64,000 bases of DNA from Sphaerisporangium fuscum (GCF_018531465.1 NZ_JAHDTF010000029.1:62001-126000); one strand, 5' to 3'; counted from the first letter of the stretch, positions 18,463 to 26,588 are shown. Notes: generated from the sequence alone by a model not told the origin. Made by a program: numbers and translations.

Positions 18463-19619
18463 AGCCCGCCGACGTTGCCGCACAGGTGGTCCCGGAGTTG
18501 GCCGAGCACGCCGCCCGCGTGGACGCCGACGCCACGTTCCCAGAGACGGGAGTGAAGGCGCTACGGCGCAGCGGTCTCATGGGCCTGCTCGTTCCGGCCG
18601 AGTACGGCGGCATGGACGGTGACCTGAGCGACCTGGTAGAGGTTGCCGCGACCCTGGCTTCGGGGTGTCTGTCCACCGCGATGATCTGGGCCATGCACTG
18701 CCAGCAAATCGACGCGCTGGTCCGCCACTCCTCTCCGGAACTACGGGCCAGGCTCCTCCCCCGCATCGCGCGTGGTGAGGTCTACATCGCCTCGGTGACC
18801 ACCGAGCCCGCCAAGGGCGGCCACCTCCTGACCGCCGTCGCCCCACTGCGTCCGGCGGACGGCCAGGTCGAGCTGTCGCGCACCGCGCCCGTGGTGACCG
18901 GAGGTGAACACGCCGACGGCTATCTCATCACCATGCGCGCTGCCGAGGAAGCGGCCGGCCAGGAGGTAACGCTCGTCTACGCCGACCGCTGCCAGCTCAC
19001 TCGCCGGACCAAGGGCACGTGGAATCCGCTCGGCATGCGTGCCACCCACAGCGTGGGCATGGAACTGTCCGGTGCTGTGCCCGCAGACCAGATTGTCGGC
19101 GAGTCCGGCGGCTTCCGCCGTGTGGCCATCGACAGCTTCATCCCCACTGGCCACCTGGGCTGGGCGGCGTGCTGGCTGGGTGCGGCGCGTTCCGGGTTGA
19201 GCGACGTGGTGCGGCTGCTCGGCTCCCCCAAGCGCCCGTCCAGCCTCGACCTGGGCTCCGATCTGGTGCGTGAGCGGCTGGCGCGGGTTCGCATGGACCT
19301 TGAACTGATCAGCGCGTATCTGCATGTCGTACGCGCCGAGGTCCTGGATCGACGGCGAAGCGGCGAGTCGCTCGATGTCCCGGCCGCTCAAATCCACCTG
19401 AACACGCTGAAGGTGGCCGCGGCGGAGCTGACCTTCAACGCCGTCCACCGCCTCATTCAGCTCGCCGGCATGTCGACCGGCTACCTAAAGACCTCCCCCA
19501 TCCCGCTGGAGCGGCACTTTCGGGATCTGCGATCGGCCAGCCTCAACTATTCCGATGACCGGCTGATTACGGCGATCGGCGCCCTGTCGCTCATGGACCG
19601 CGCCGTCAATTTGGCCTGA
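18459..19619 (+). CDS. Acyl-CoA dehydrogenase-like flavoenzyme
   Basis: This 386-residue protein has acyl-CoA dehydrogenase architecture. The N-terminal helical domain carries GLMGLLVPAEYGGMDGDLSD, followed by ASVTTEPAKGG in the beta domain. The C-terminal helical domain ends RHFRDLRSASLNYSDDRL, resembling the group whose catalytic glutamate is absent and whose members act as oxidases or hydroxylases. It is translationally coupled to the ligase, so it probably oxidises the carrier-bound substrate, as prolyl-PCP dehydrogenases do in pyrrole-carboxylate pathways (analogy, not proof). It is followed directly by transposase remnants. Confidence 0.82.
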   Translation: MKPADVAAQVVPELAEHAARVDADATFPETGVKALRRSGLMGLLVPAEYGGMDGDLSDLVEVAATLASGCLSTAMIWAMHCQQIDALVRHSSPELRARLLPRIARGEVYIASVTTEPAKGGHLLTAVAPLRPADGQVELSRTAPVVTGGEHADGYLITMRAAEEAAGQEVTLVYADRCQLTRRTKGTWNPLGMRATHSVGMELSGAVPADQIVGESGGFRRVAIDSFIPTGHLGWAACWLGAARSGLSDVVRLLGSPKRPSSLDLGSDLVRERLARVRMDLELISAYLHVVRAEVLDRRRSGESLDVPAAQIHLNTLKVAAAELTFNAVHRLIQLAGMSTGYLKTSPIPLERHFRDLRSASLNYSDDRLITAIGALSLMDRAVNLA

Positions 19620-19689
19620 CGTTCGCCGCCTTTAATTCGCGCTGTAAGTTTCTATGGTGTTCTGATGTCGCGTTCTGGTCCTCACGCAG

Positions 19690-20643
19690 TTCAGTCAGCG
19701 TCTTCGCCAGGACGTCGACGTGCTCAAGCGAGTGACGGCTTTCATCGTGTGTGGGAGACCCGGTGAGCGTCCACCCGTTGATCGAGCCGGCGAAACAGGG
19801 CGGCCACAGCGTCAAGCGGGTGCGTGAACTGCTGGGAGTCTCCGTGCCGTCTTCTATGCCCGCCGCAGCGGGATCCCTGGGCCGCGTGCCGTGCGCGACG
19901 CCGAGGTGCATATGCGCTTGCGGGGCTGCTATGGCGCACCCCGGGTGCACGCGCAACTGCGCCAGAGTGCGAGCAGTGCGGCAGGCCAGCGGGCGGCCCG
20001 GCTGATGCGCGAGCTCGGCCTGGCCGGACGGTATCGGCGGCGCCGGCAGCGGACCACCATCCCCGCCCCGGGCGCAGACACCCGGCCGCACCTGATCGGC
20101 CGCGACTTCACACCCGATGCAGCCGGACTCGATACCCGCTGGTGCGGTGACATCACCTACATCGCCACCGAGGAGGGCTGGCTGTATCTGGCCACCGTCA
20201 TCGACATCGCCTCGCGCCGGGTGGTCGGCCGGGCGACGGCGGATCATCTGCGTACCGACCTGGTCGCCGAGGCGCTACGCCGGGCCTGGGCACGCCGTCG
20301 CCCACCTGATCGGTGATCTTTCACTCGGACAATGGCTGCCATTACACCAGCGTCTACTACACCACCCTGGCCGAACGACTCGGGGCACGACTGTCCGTCG
20401 GTCGGTCGAACCGGTCAGTGCTGGGACAACTCGCTGGGCGAGTCGTTCATCGCCACGCTCAAGGGCGGGCTCCTCGGCGATCGCCCCTGCCCCACCCAGG
20501 CTGCCGCTCGCCGGGCGATCTTCGAGATAATAGGGGCTGGTACAACCTCCGTCGCCTGCACGGCAGCCTGGACTACCGTAGCCCTGCCGACTTCGAGGCC
20601 GCTCACGCTGCCTGCGAGCAACGCCGAAGTGGCCGCCCGATTG
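19690..20643 (+). pseudogene. IS3-family transposase remnant (orfA tail plus broken orfB)
   Basis: The end of orfA is seen as VLKRVTAF near 19720. orfB follows in several frames: VKRVRELLGVS, then RGCYGAPRVHAQLR and TRWCGDITYIA (first Asp of DDE), IFHSDNGCHYTS (second Asp), and NSLGESFIATLKGG (Glu) with YNLRRLHGSLDYRSPADFE. At least three shifts, near 19850, 20310 and 20400-20530, break it. Terminal repeats were not located. Confidence 0.75.
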
Positions 20644-20645
20644 GA

Positions 20646-21295
20646 ATGGGCACGCATGTGGTGGCTAAATGGCGCCGGCGCCCGGGCGTGGCGCGCACCA
20701 CCACTGACGGCCAAGTGGAGGAGGTGGTGGTACGCACCCTGGAAGGAGTGCCGGCCGGGCCCACATACTGGTCCAGGCGCGATCTGTCTCGCCGGAGGGC
20801 ATCACCCCAACCAGCATGCTGCGCATCTGGAGAGCGTTCGTGCGCTCCTGGCACACAGAGGACTTCAAGATCTCCACACATCCGCTCCTGATCGGCAAGA
20901 TCTGGGCGTGGCTGGCTCTACCTGGCCCCACCGGCCTATGCCGCGGTGTCCCATGGATGAGAAACCGCAGATCCAAGCCCTGCAGCGCAGCGCGCCCGGT
21001 GCTGCCCGACGGCGCCCGAGCGGCGCAGCTTCGACCACGTCCGGCATGGCACCGTCGATCTGTTCGCCGCTTTGAACACGGCCATCGGCATGGTGATCGG
21101 CAAGCTCTCAGCCCACCGGGTCATCGACTCCCGTGATTTCCCGGACGAGATCGCCCGCCAGCTCGAGCCCGGTCTGGCAGTCCGTCTCAACTGCGACGGC
21201 CTGTCCACGCACAAGGCGCCGGTGGTACATGTCTGGCTGCTGGCCCAGCCATGCTTCGTGCTGCACTTCACGACCATGTCATCGACTGCATCTGC
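20646..21295 (+). pseudogene. IS630-family transposase remnant
   Basis: The frame that ends the IS3 orfB runs straight into IS630 sequence: THVVAKWRRR, then GQVEEVVVRTLEGVPAGPTYW. Other frames give TSMLRIWRAF, DFKISTHPLLIGKI and DEKPQIQALQRSAPVLP (DDE first Asp region). VRHGTVDLFAALNTAIGMVIG and LNCDGLSTHKAPVVHVWLL (second Asp) follow. The gene is frameshifted several times and lacks its beginning and end, and it abuts the 3' end of the nucleotidyltransferase gene. Confidence 0.7.
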
Positions 21296-21328
21296 CGCTA
21301 CTTGCGACCGACTCTCAAGACCGGCTCA

Positions 21329-22396
21329 CTAGACGTCGATCCGCACCTTGCTGTGATCCCCCAATACGAGTCGATGCGTCCCGCGCACGCCCGGCGCGGC
21401 CGTGACCGCGACGTCGTGGCCGATGAGCGATGACTCGACACGGCGAACGCCCTCAAGGCAGGCACGGGGCAGGATGATCGAGTGCCGGATCTCGCTCCCG
21501 GCGACCCGGCACTTGGCCGCGATCGAGGTATTCGGACCGACGAAGCTGTCGAGCACGTGAGCGTCCTGGCCGATGACCGCCGGGCCGACGATCCGCGAAC
21601 GTTCGATCACGGCCCCAGGCGAGACGACGACAGGGCCTGTCAGCTCGCTGTGCTCGTCCACCGCGCCGTCGATCCGCGCCTCCACCGATGCCAGCACCAA
21701 GCGGTTGACCTCCAGCATGTCGGCGACGCTCCCGGTGTCCTTCCAGTACCCGGACACCAGTGACGATTTCACTTTCAGCCCCGATCTCAGCATCGCCCGA
21801 ATGGCATCGGTGATCTCCAGTTCGCCCCTGCGCGACGGCGTCAGGCGCGCCACCGCGTCGTGGACGGCCGGTGAGAAAAGGTAGACCCCGACCAAAGCGA
21901 GGTCGCTCTTCGGCTCCTGTGGCTTCTCCACCAGGTCGATAACCCGCCCCCGCGGGTCGAGCTCCGCGACGCCGAACTGCCGGGGATCCGGGACCCGCGT
22001 GAGCATGATGTGCGCGTCCGGGCGATCACGCCTGAAGCCGTCCACCAGGCCGGTGATCCCTCCCACGATGAAGTTGTCGCCGAGGTACATGACGAAGTCG
22101 TCATCGCCCAGATACTCACGGGCGATCAACACGCCATGCGCCAGCCCCAGAGGGGATGTCTGAGGCAGGTACGTGATTCTGAGCCCGAAAGCGGAACCGT
22201 CTCCGACCGCCTTCGTGATCGAGGCGTGGGTGGCACCGACCACCACGCCGACCTCCTCGATCCCTGCGGCCGCGATCGCCTCTAGACCATAGAACAGCAC
22301 CGGTTTGTTCGCGACGGGCACCAACTGTTTCGCCAGCGTGTGAGTGATCGGCCGCAGCCGCGTACCGGAGCCTCCGGCGAGCACCAGAGCCTTCAC
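21329..22396 (-). CDS. Glucose-1-phosphate thymidylyltransferase, long StrD/RmlA type
   Basis: This 355-residue enzyme begins KALVLAGGSGTRLRPITHT, the nucleotidyltransferase signature, and carries the YLGDNFIVGG and VEKPQEPKSDLALVG motifs. A C-terminal left-handed beta-helix of about 110 residues (GPAVIGQDAHV..FVGPNTSI) makes it the long form found in antibiotic clusters such as StrD. It joins dTTP (or another NTP) to a sugar 1-phosphate. Here it could make dTDP-glucose for a deoxysugar or activate the heptose 1-phosphate made by the kinase at 1.3 kb. It is divergent from the oxygenase gene across a repeat-containing promoter. Confidence 0.88.
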   Translation of the reverse strand: MKALVLAGGSGTRLRPITHTLAKQLVPVANKPVLFYGLEAIAAAGIEEVGVVVGATHASITKAVGDGSAFGLRITYLPQTSPLGLAHGVLIAREYLGDDDFVMYLGDNFIVGGITGLVDGFRRDRPDAHIMLTRVPDPRQFGVAELDPRGRVIDLVEKPQEPKSDLALVGVYLFSPAVHDAVARLTPSRRGELEITDAIRAMLRSGLKVKSSLVSGYWKDTGSVADMLEVNRLVLASVEARIDGAVDEHSELTGPVVVSPGAVIERSRIVGPAVIGQDAHVLDSFVGPNTSIAAKCRVAGSEIRHSIILPRACLEGVRRVESSLIGHDVAVTAAPGVRGTHRLVLGDHSKVRIDV

Positions 22397-22440
22397 AACG
22401 GGCGGACGTGCGCGGTGGTGGACATCTGACTACCTTTCTG

Positions 22441-22503
22441 CACGCTCTTTGACACACCTGCACGTTCGTTGACACGAGCGACGCGTGTTCGTTGAAGCGA
22501 GCG
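22441..22503. repeat. Three imperfect direct repeats in the rmlA-like/oxygenase divergent promoter
   Basis: GTTCGTTGACACGAGCG (22464-22480) and GTTCGTTGAAGCGAGCG (22487-22503) match at 15 of 17 positions. A weaker copy, GCTCTTTGACACACCTG, lies at 22444-22460. The 20-23 bp spacing places the sites on the same helical face. They are a candidate operator for a cluster regulator; the TTGACA-like cores could also be -35 elements. Confidence 0.5.
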
Positions 22504-22627
22504 GCAAGGCCCACCGAACACCGCCGACTCCAGAGGCGTCAAACGCCGCGCAGTCGCGGGAATCGGGGACATGCCTTCGGCAGGTGCTCGTGCCAGGCTG
22601 GCGGCGAATCGAGCGAGCGAGGTCCCC

Positions 22628-23149
22628 ATGCCTGATTTTTCGATGTACGTCCAGCGAGAGTTGCTAACTCCTCAGGAATGCCAGGAACTTATCGACGTCG
22701 CGGATGCCATCGACCTTTGGGGCGAGTACGAGGTTCCCGTGGACGAGGTCGGCAACGGGGTTCGCCAGAGCGTCTTCGACCTGCGTATCCAGTTCGAGGA
22801 CCTGCACGACTCCGTCCTGGCGTTCCTGACGGAGATCAACGCCGAACACTGGAACTTCGCCATCGACGGCTGGAACCAGCCGCTGCGGATAGCTCGGTAT
22901 TTCCCGGGCTACCGCCACGACTGGCACACCGATTACACCGGCGCCGACGCCAGCAAGCTCGCCTTCTCAATGCCGCTGAATAGCGACTACCAAGGCGGCG
23001 AGCTGCAACTTCTGGAATGTGAGCGTATCGGCCAGAAACTCGGCCACGCCCTGGTCTTCCCCGCCTTCCAAGGCCACCGCGTCACAGAGGTGACGGAGGG
23101 AGTCCGATATGTGCTCCTCGGCTGGCTGACCGGCCCTCGGTTCGTCTGA
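22628..23149 (+). CDS. 2-oxoglutarate/Fe(II)-dependent oxygenase (prolyl 4-hydroxylase/PKHD type)
   Basis: This 173-residue protein has the double-stranded beta-helix metal triad His100 and Asp102 in WHTDYTG and His150 in FQGHRVTEV. Arg160 in GVRYVLLGW is placed to bind 2-oxoglutarate. The frame is open from 22571, but GAGG just before the ATG at 22628 and the domain start (MPDFSMYVQRELLTPQEC) favour 22628. A hydroxylation of an amino acid or sugar intermediate is expected. It is transcribed towards the ligase-tail remnant and the Ddl gene. Confidence 0.85.
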   Translation: MPDFSMYVQRELLTPQECQELIDVADAIDLWGEYEVPVDEVGNGVRQSVFDLRIQFEDLHDSVLAFLTEINAEHWNFAIDGWNQPLRIARYFPGYRHDWHTDYTGADASKLAFSMPLNSDYQGGELQLLECERIGQKLGHALVFPAFQGHRVTEVTEGVRYVLLGWLTGPRFV

Positions 23150-23158
23150 CCGGCCAGA

Positions 23159-23257
23159 GCCTACGGTGCTGACGGCGAACGGCAAGGTTGACCACGCTGC
23201 CGTGGCCGACCGGCTCTTCCGGTCCGGCGGTGCGCCCGCGAACGGAGACGGCCGCGC
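23159..23257 (+). pseudogene. C-terminal tail of an adenylation/ligase protein
   Basis: Ten nucleotides after the oxygenase stop, one frame reads TVLTANGKVDHAAVADRLF and ends at a TGA (about 23258). LTANGKVDR is the A10 motif at the C-terminus of adenylation enzymes. Only about 30 residues remain, so it is a deletion remnant. Its stop lies against the next remnant in the ATGA style used by this cluster. Confidence 0.55.
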
Positions 23258-23550
23258 ATGACCAGCTCATCGAGAAGTTCGGCAACCCGATCTACAAGTA
23301 CGATCTCGGCGAGGTCGCGGAGGCCTTTCGTCGCCTGTCCGAAGCGCTCCCCTCCGAGGCGAGGACGAAGATGGCAGAGCGTTTACGCGGCGCCCGACCT
23401 CAGGACAACGGCGCGGGAGCGCGAGGATGTCATGAACAGGATGACGATCCGACCGGGCTGGATCGCCTTCCTGCCGAAGCCCGCCTGCTGCTCGTCCTGT
23501 CGCGCCAGAAGGTGGGCCAACCGCAGCGGGCGAGGGGTCGGACCTCCTGA
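23258..23550 (+). pseudogene. N-terminal remnant of a second group IV PLP decarboxylase
   Basis: The frame reads DQLIEKFGNPIYKYDLGEVAEAFRRL, which aligns with VGRYGSPIYVYQLDAVAAAV at the start of the intact decarboxylase at 6.9-8.1 kb. The PLP lysine motif is lost and the similarity fades after about 40 residues. Together with the preceding ligase tail it looks like a decayed second ligase-decarboxylase pair. Confidence 0.5.
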
Positions 23551-23599
23551 AGAGCGCGGATGCCGTCGATTGGGGATACTTCCTGGACCAGGGATTCCG

Positions 23600-23850
23600 T
23601 AACAAGGTCATGCCGCTGGCGGCACGCAATCGCACGGTGCGAGATCGCTGGCACCGCGGCCGTGAGCGGAACACCGCCGCCAGCGCCCACAGCAGCACGC
23701 CGGTCTCGTTGCCCAGCATGGCCGCCGCCCCCGAGGACCGGCCGGCGCGCAGGGTCTGGCGGAGGATCACCGCGGTGCTCACGCCGGGGACTATCGCGAT
23801 GAGGAAGCAGGCGCCCCGGCGACCTCATCGAGTCGACCCACGTGTAGATG
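23600..23850 (-). pseudogene. LysE/RhtB-type exporter fragment
   Basis: On the minus strand CFLIAIVPGVSTAVILRQTL continues as RAGRSSGAAAMLGNETGVLL and WALAAVF. This is the first helix and PGP/RAG region of LysE/RhtB amino-acid exporters. No proper start exists and the frame loses similarity after about 60 residues. It is a vestige lying antisense between the decarboxylase remnant and the ligase gene. Confidence 0.5.
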
Positions 23851-23969
23851 GCGTCCTGCCGCTCCGCCGCGACACCTGTCCGGACAGAGGTCCTCCTCAT
23901 GGAAGACGCGGTGCCGCTGTACGGCGACATACGCCTAATCGTGGAAGCTTTCGAAAGGCAGACAAGATA

Positions 23970-24992
23970 ATGGACCTGTTTCCCAAGGCCCTGCGCGTCG
24001 CGCTGCTCCTCGGCGGCCATAGCGCCGAACGTGACGTCTCGATGGCCTCCGCAGCGGAGGTCATTCCAGCCCTGCGCGGGCGCGGCCACAGTGTTGAAGT
24101 CTTCGACACCATCAAGGGCAGGCTCGGCCCTGCCGACGAGGCGCGCGTGTTGACGGCGAAGGTGGGACACATCCCGCCCGACCTGGCTTTGCGACCCGTC
24201 GTGGGTATGGTGCCCCGGCTGGTGGAAGAACTGCTTGGCGCGGACGTGGTCTTCCTGGCCCTGCATGGAGGAGCGGGAGAGAACGGGGTCATCCAGGCGA
24301 TCCTGGACTCGGTGGGGCTGAGCTACACCGGCAGCGGCCACCTTGCCAGCGCCATGGCCATGGACAAGAACCTGAGCAAGCGACTGTTCCGCGCAGCGGC
24401 CGTACCCACTCCGGACTGGGTGCTGCTGGAACCGGACGACGATCCTGACAGCCTTCCCTTCGAGATCACCCCCAGCAGCCCTGTGATCGTCAAACCGAAT
24501 GCACAGGGGTCCACCATCGGCCTGACCCTGGTGGAGAAGCCGCAGGCCCTGCACGAGGCCGTGAGGACCGCACGGATACACGACACCGACGTGCTCGTCG
24601 AGCGTTTCGTGCCCCGGCGGGAGTTCGTCGTCGGCGTCCTCGACGGAAGACCGCTGGCCGTGGGGGAGATCAAGTTGCGCGGCAAGGCGATTTTCGACTA
24701 CGAGGCCAAGTATCAGGTCGGTGGCGCACTGGAGATCTTCCCGGCCGACATTCCCGCGGCATTGACGGCCGAACTGCAGGAACTGGCGGTGCGAGCTCAC
24801 CACAGCCTCAAAGTGGGCTCCTACAGCCGCGTGGACTTCCGGCAGGACGAGGAGGGGCGTCTCTGGTGCCTGGAGGTGAACACGTTGCCCGGCCTGACCG
24901 CCACCAGCCTCTTCCCCCAATCGGCGCAGGCAGCGGGAATCACGTTTCCCGAACTGTGCGAGCGCATCTGCCGATCGGCGCTGGCCCGATGA
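23970..24992 (+). CDS. ddl: D-alanine--D-alanine ligase (ATP-grasp)
   Basis: This 340-residue ATP-grasp ligase has LLLGGHSAERDVSMAS at the N-terminus (Glu20 equals the catalytic Glu of Ddl), LALHGGAGENGVIQAILD and YTGSG..AMAMDK. The VIVKPNAQGSTIGLT ATP loop and the metal motif WCLEVNTLPGLTATSLFP are also present. The omega-loop reads FDYEAKYQV with the Lys-Tyr pair of D-Ala-D-Ala ligases, not the Lys-Phe of D-lactate-using ligases. AAAGG upstream supports the ATG at 23970. It overlaps the VanX-like gene by 4 nt. It could be an extra cell-wall ligase linked to resistance or an amide-forming enzyme of the cluster. Confidence 0.88.
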   Translation: MDLFPKALRVALLLGGHSAERDVSMASAAEVIPALRGRGHSVEVFDTIKGRLGPADEARVLTAKVGHIPPDLALRPVVGMVPRLVEELLGADVVFLALHGGAGENGVIQAILDSVGLSYTGSGHLASAMAMDKNLSKRLFRAAAVPTPDWVLLEPDDDPDSLPFEITPSSPVIVKPNAQGSTIGLTLVEKPQALHEAVRTARIHDTDVLVERFVPRREFVVGVLDGRPLAVGEIKLRGKAIFDYEAKYQVGGALEIFPADIPAALTAELQELAVRAHHSLKVGSYSRVDFRQDEEGRLWCLEVNTLPGLTATSLFPQSAQAAGITFPELCERICRSALAR

Positions 24993-25633
24993 CGGCCGTC
25001 GAGTTCGAGCACATCGCCATCAAGGAGAACGGAGATCCCCTGGTGGATCTCCGTCCCTACCCTTTCGATCTTTCTCCCTCCTACTTTCACCAGGGCCTTT
25101 CACCGACCAGCGCGATACGCCTGCGCCGCTCGGTCGCCGACATGCTGGTCGACGTTCAGCACGACCTGGCTCCGCTGACCTTGAGAATCTGGGACGGTCA
25201 CCGGCCGCGGTCGGTGCAGACAGCCATCTATCAGCGTTACCTCGCGGATCTTCGAGCCGCGTACCCGGAGAAGGACGAGACCGAACTGAGGAAGGAGGCG
25301 GAGGTCTTCGTCACCGAACCGGCAGACCCCAGGCGCGTCCCTCCCCACGCCACCGGCGGCGCGGTGGATCTGACGCTCCTGGACAGGACCGGCCACGAAC
25401 TCGACATGGGGACGGCCTTCGATCACTTCGGCCCCGAGTCGGCGGCCCTCTATCTTGAGGAGCGCGCTGGAAACCCTCGAGTCAGGGACAACCGGCGAAG
25501 ACTACGCGACGCCATGATCGGAGCGGGCTTCCGCTGCGATGCCGACGAGTGGTGGCATTTCGACTTCGGCAACCAAATCTGGGCGGCGCACTACAAGGAG
25601 CCGGAAGCCTTTTACGGCGAGATCGACCACTGA
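24989..25633 (+). CDS. VanX-type D-Ala-D-Ala dipeptidase
   Basis: This 214-residue M15D zinc peptidase has all VanX catalytic positions: Arg72 in GHRPRS, zinc ligands His120 and Asp127 in HATGGAVDLTL, general base Glu187 and zinc ligand His190 in DEWWHFDF. The spacings (7 and 3) equal those of VanX. VanX hydrolyses D-Ala-D-Ala and not depsipeptides. The start at 24989 is fixed by the ATGA overlap with the ligase. Pairing a Lys-Tyr ligase with an enzyme that cleaves its product is odd, and no vanH-like dehydrogenase is present in the window. Confidence 0.88.
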   Translation: MTAVEFEHIAIKENGDPLVDLRPYPFDLSPSYFHQGLSPTSAIRLRRSVADMLVDVQHDLAPLTLRIWDGHRPRSVQTAIYQRYLADLRAAYPEKDETELRKEAEVFVTEPADPRRVPPHATGGAVDLTLLDRTGHELDMGTAFDHFGPESAALYLEERAGNPRVRDNRRRLRDAMIGAGFRCDADEWWHFDFGNQIWAAHYKEPEAFYGEIDH

Positions 25634-25865
25634 GCTCTTCCATCCTGACGCTGCTGGGGCACGAGCAACCGTCAAGAGCTGTGGTTGGGGAGTGGTGGTC
25701 AGGCTGCGGTGGCTTCGGGGCACAGACGAGGTGACCGTTCTCGAACTGCGCCCCGGCGCGGACGAGGGCGACCAGGTGGGGTGCGGTGACCGCGCGTCAG
25801 CGAGCCTGTGCCGACTCTGCCGGCTTGGACACCATCGCCGGCGCGGCGGCCGGGCCGCCGGCGAG

Positions 25866-26035
25866 CTACTCCCTGTGACGACGAACGCGGCGAAGCCGCT
25901 CGCCGATGGGGATCGTGAGGACTCCCTGCGGTCGACGCGGAACCACCTCCAACGTCACCGCGACCTCGTAGGTCGCGGCACGTCCGGCCAGCCGTACGGC
26001 GTCGTCCAGCAGGAGCTCGGACCTGTGTGCATGTC
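25866..26035 (-). pseudogene. Possible C-terminal remnant of an alpha/beta hydrolase in an otherwise empty gap
   Basis: Positions 25634-26072 hold no intact gene. One minus-strand frame ending at a TAG at 25866 reads SELLLDDAVRLAGRAA followed by VTLEVVP, similar to the C-terminal part of esterase/lipase-type hydrolases. The match is short. It marks the cluster edge as a junkyard of partial genes. Confidence 0.3.
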
Positions 26036-26072
26036 CGTGAGGCGGAGGCGTCGACCGAGGTGGCCGCTGAGG

Positions 26073-26498
26073 TCAGGGGCGTAGTGCTGTTGTGGCGGAT
26101 CGGAGCAGCTGGACGAGGTCGTCGCGTTGGGTGCTGGGCCAGGAGCTGAAGCGGGTGGTCAGGGTCGTGTTGATGGTGTGCTGGAATCTGCCGGTGACCG
26201 CCTCGCCCTCGGGGGTGAGATGGACGCGGGTGATCCGGCGGTCGTTGGGGTCCGGTTGGCGGGTCAGCAGGCCGCGTCGCTGAAGCCTGTCGACCAGGCC
26301 GGTGATGTTGGTCTTGTCACAGTGCAGCAGGGTTGCGAGCTCACCGAAGGACGGCTGCAGATGCTGGGCGAAGCACAGCAGTTGCGCCTGCTGGGGGGTC
26401 AGCCCCAGCTGGCGACTCGCCGTGTTGAACAGGCCGTCGATCTCCATGAAGACGCCGATCAGCGTCTCGACGAGTTTGTCATCCGGCGTGTCGGCCAT
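26073..26498 (-). CDS. MarR-family transcriptional regulator
   Basis: This 141-residue winged-helix regulator carries PSFGELATLLHCDKTNITGLV (recognition helix), DRLQRRGLL, and the wing with DPNDRRITRVHLTPEG, the DxRxxxxxLT hallmark of MarR proteins. It is divergent from the SDR gene across a 90-bp gap with strong dyads (26539-26579). It likely represses itself and the SDR and may respond to a phenolic or cluster metabolite (inference). Confidence 0.9.
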   Translation of the reverse strand: MADTPDDKLVETLIGVFMEIDGLFNTASRQLGLTPQQAQLLCFAQHLQPSFGELATLLHCDKTNITGLVDRLQRRGLLTRQPDPNDRRITRVHLTPEGEAVTGRFQHTINTTLTTRFSSWPSTQRDDLVQLLRSATTALRP

Positions 26499-26538
26499 GA
26501 GAGCAGTCTACCGGCTCGACAGTTGACACCCTCGACCA

Positions 26539-26579
26539 AATTAGTCGATGCTATGGACTATCGATAGGGTCTACTAATT
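26539..26579. promoter_or_regulatory. Nested inverted repeats in the marR/SDR divergent promoter
   Basis: AATTAGT (26539-26545) is inverted as ACTAATT at 26573-26579, and a perfect 10-bp palindrome CTATCGATAG sits between them at 26558-26567. TTGACA at 26523-26528 could be a -35 element for the SDR gene. The position and symmetry fit a MarR operator. Confidence 0.6.
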
Positions 26580-26588
26580 GGAGAGGTC

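Noticed and set aside
23430..24920. A 496-codon minus-strand frame
   Set aside because: It is opposite the D-Ala-D-Ala ligase and composed of low-complexity Gly/His/Gln-rich sequence; only its right end overlaps the LysE fragment, which is read in another frame.
23970..24992. Reading the ligase as a D-Ala-D-Lac (VanA-like) ligase because a Phe precedes DYEAKY
   Set aside because: The specificity residue is the one after the lysine of EAKY, and it is Tyr here, so D-Ala-D-Ala specificity is the better prediction.
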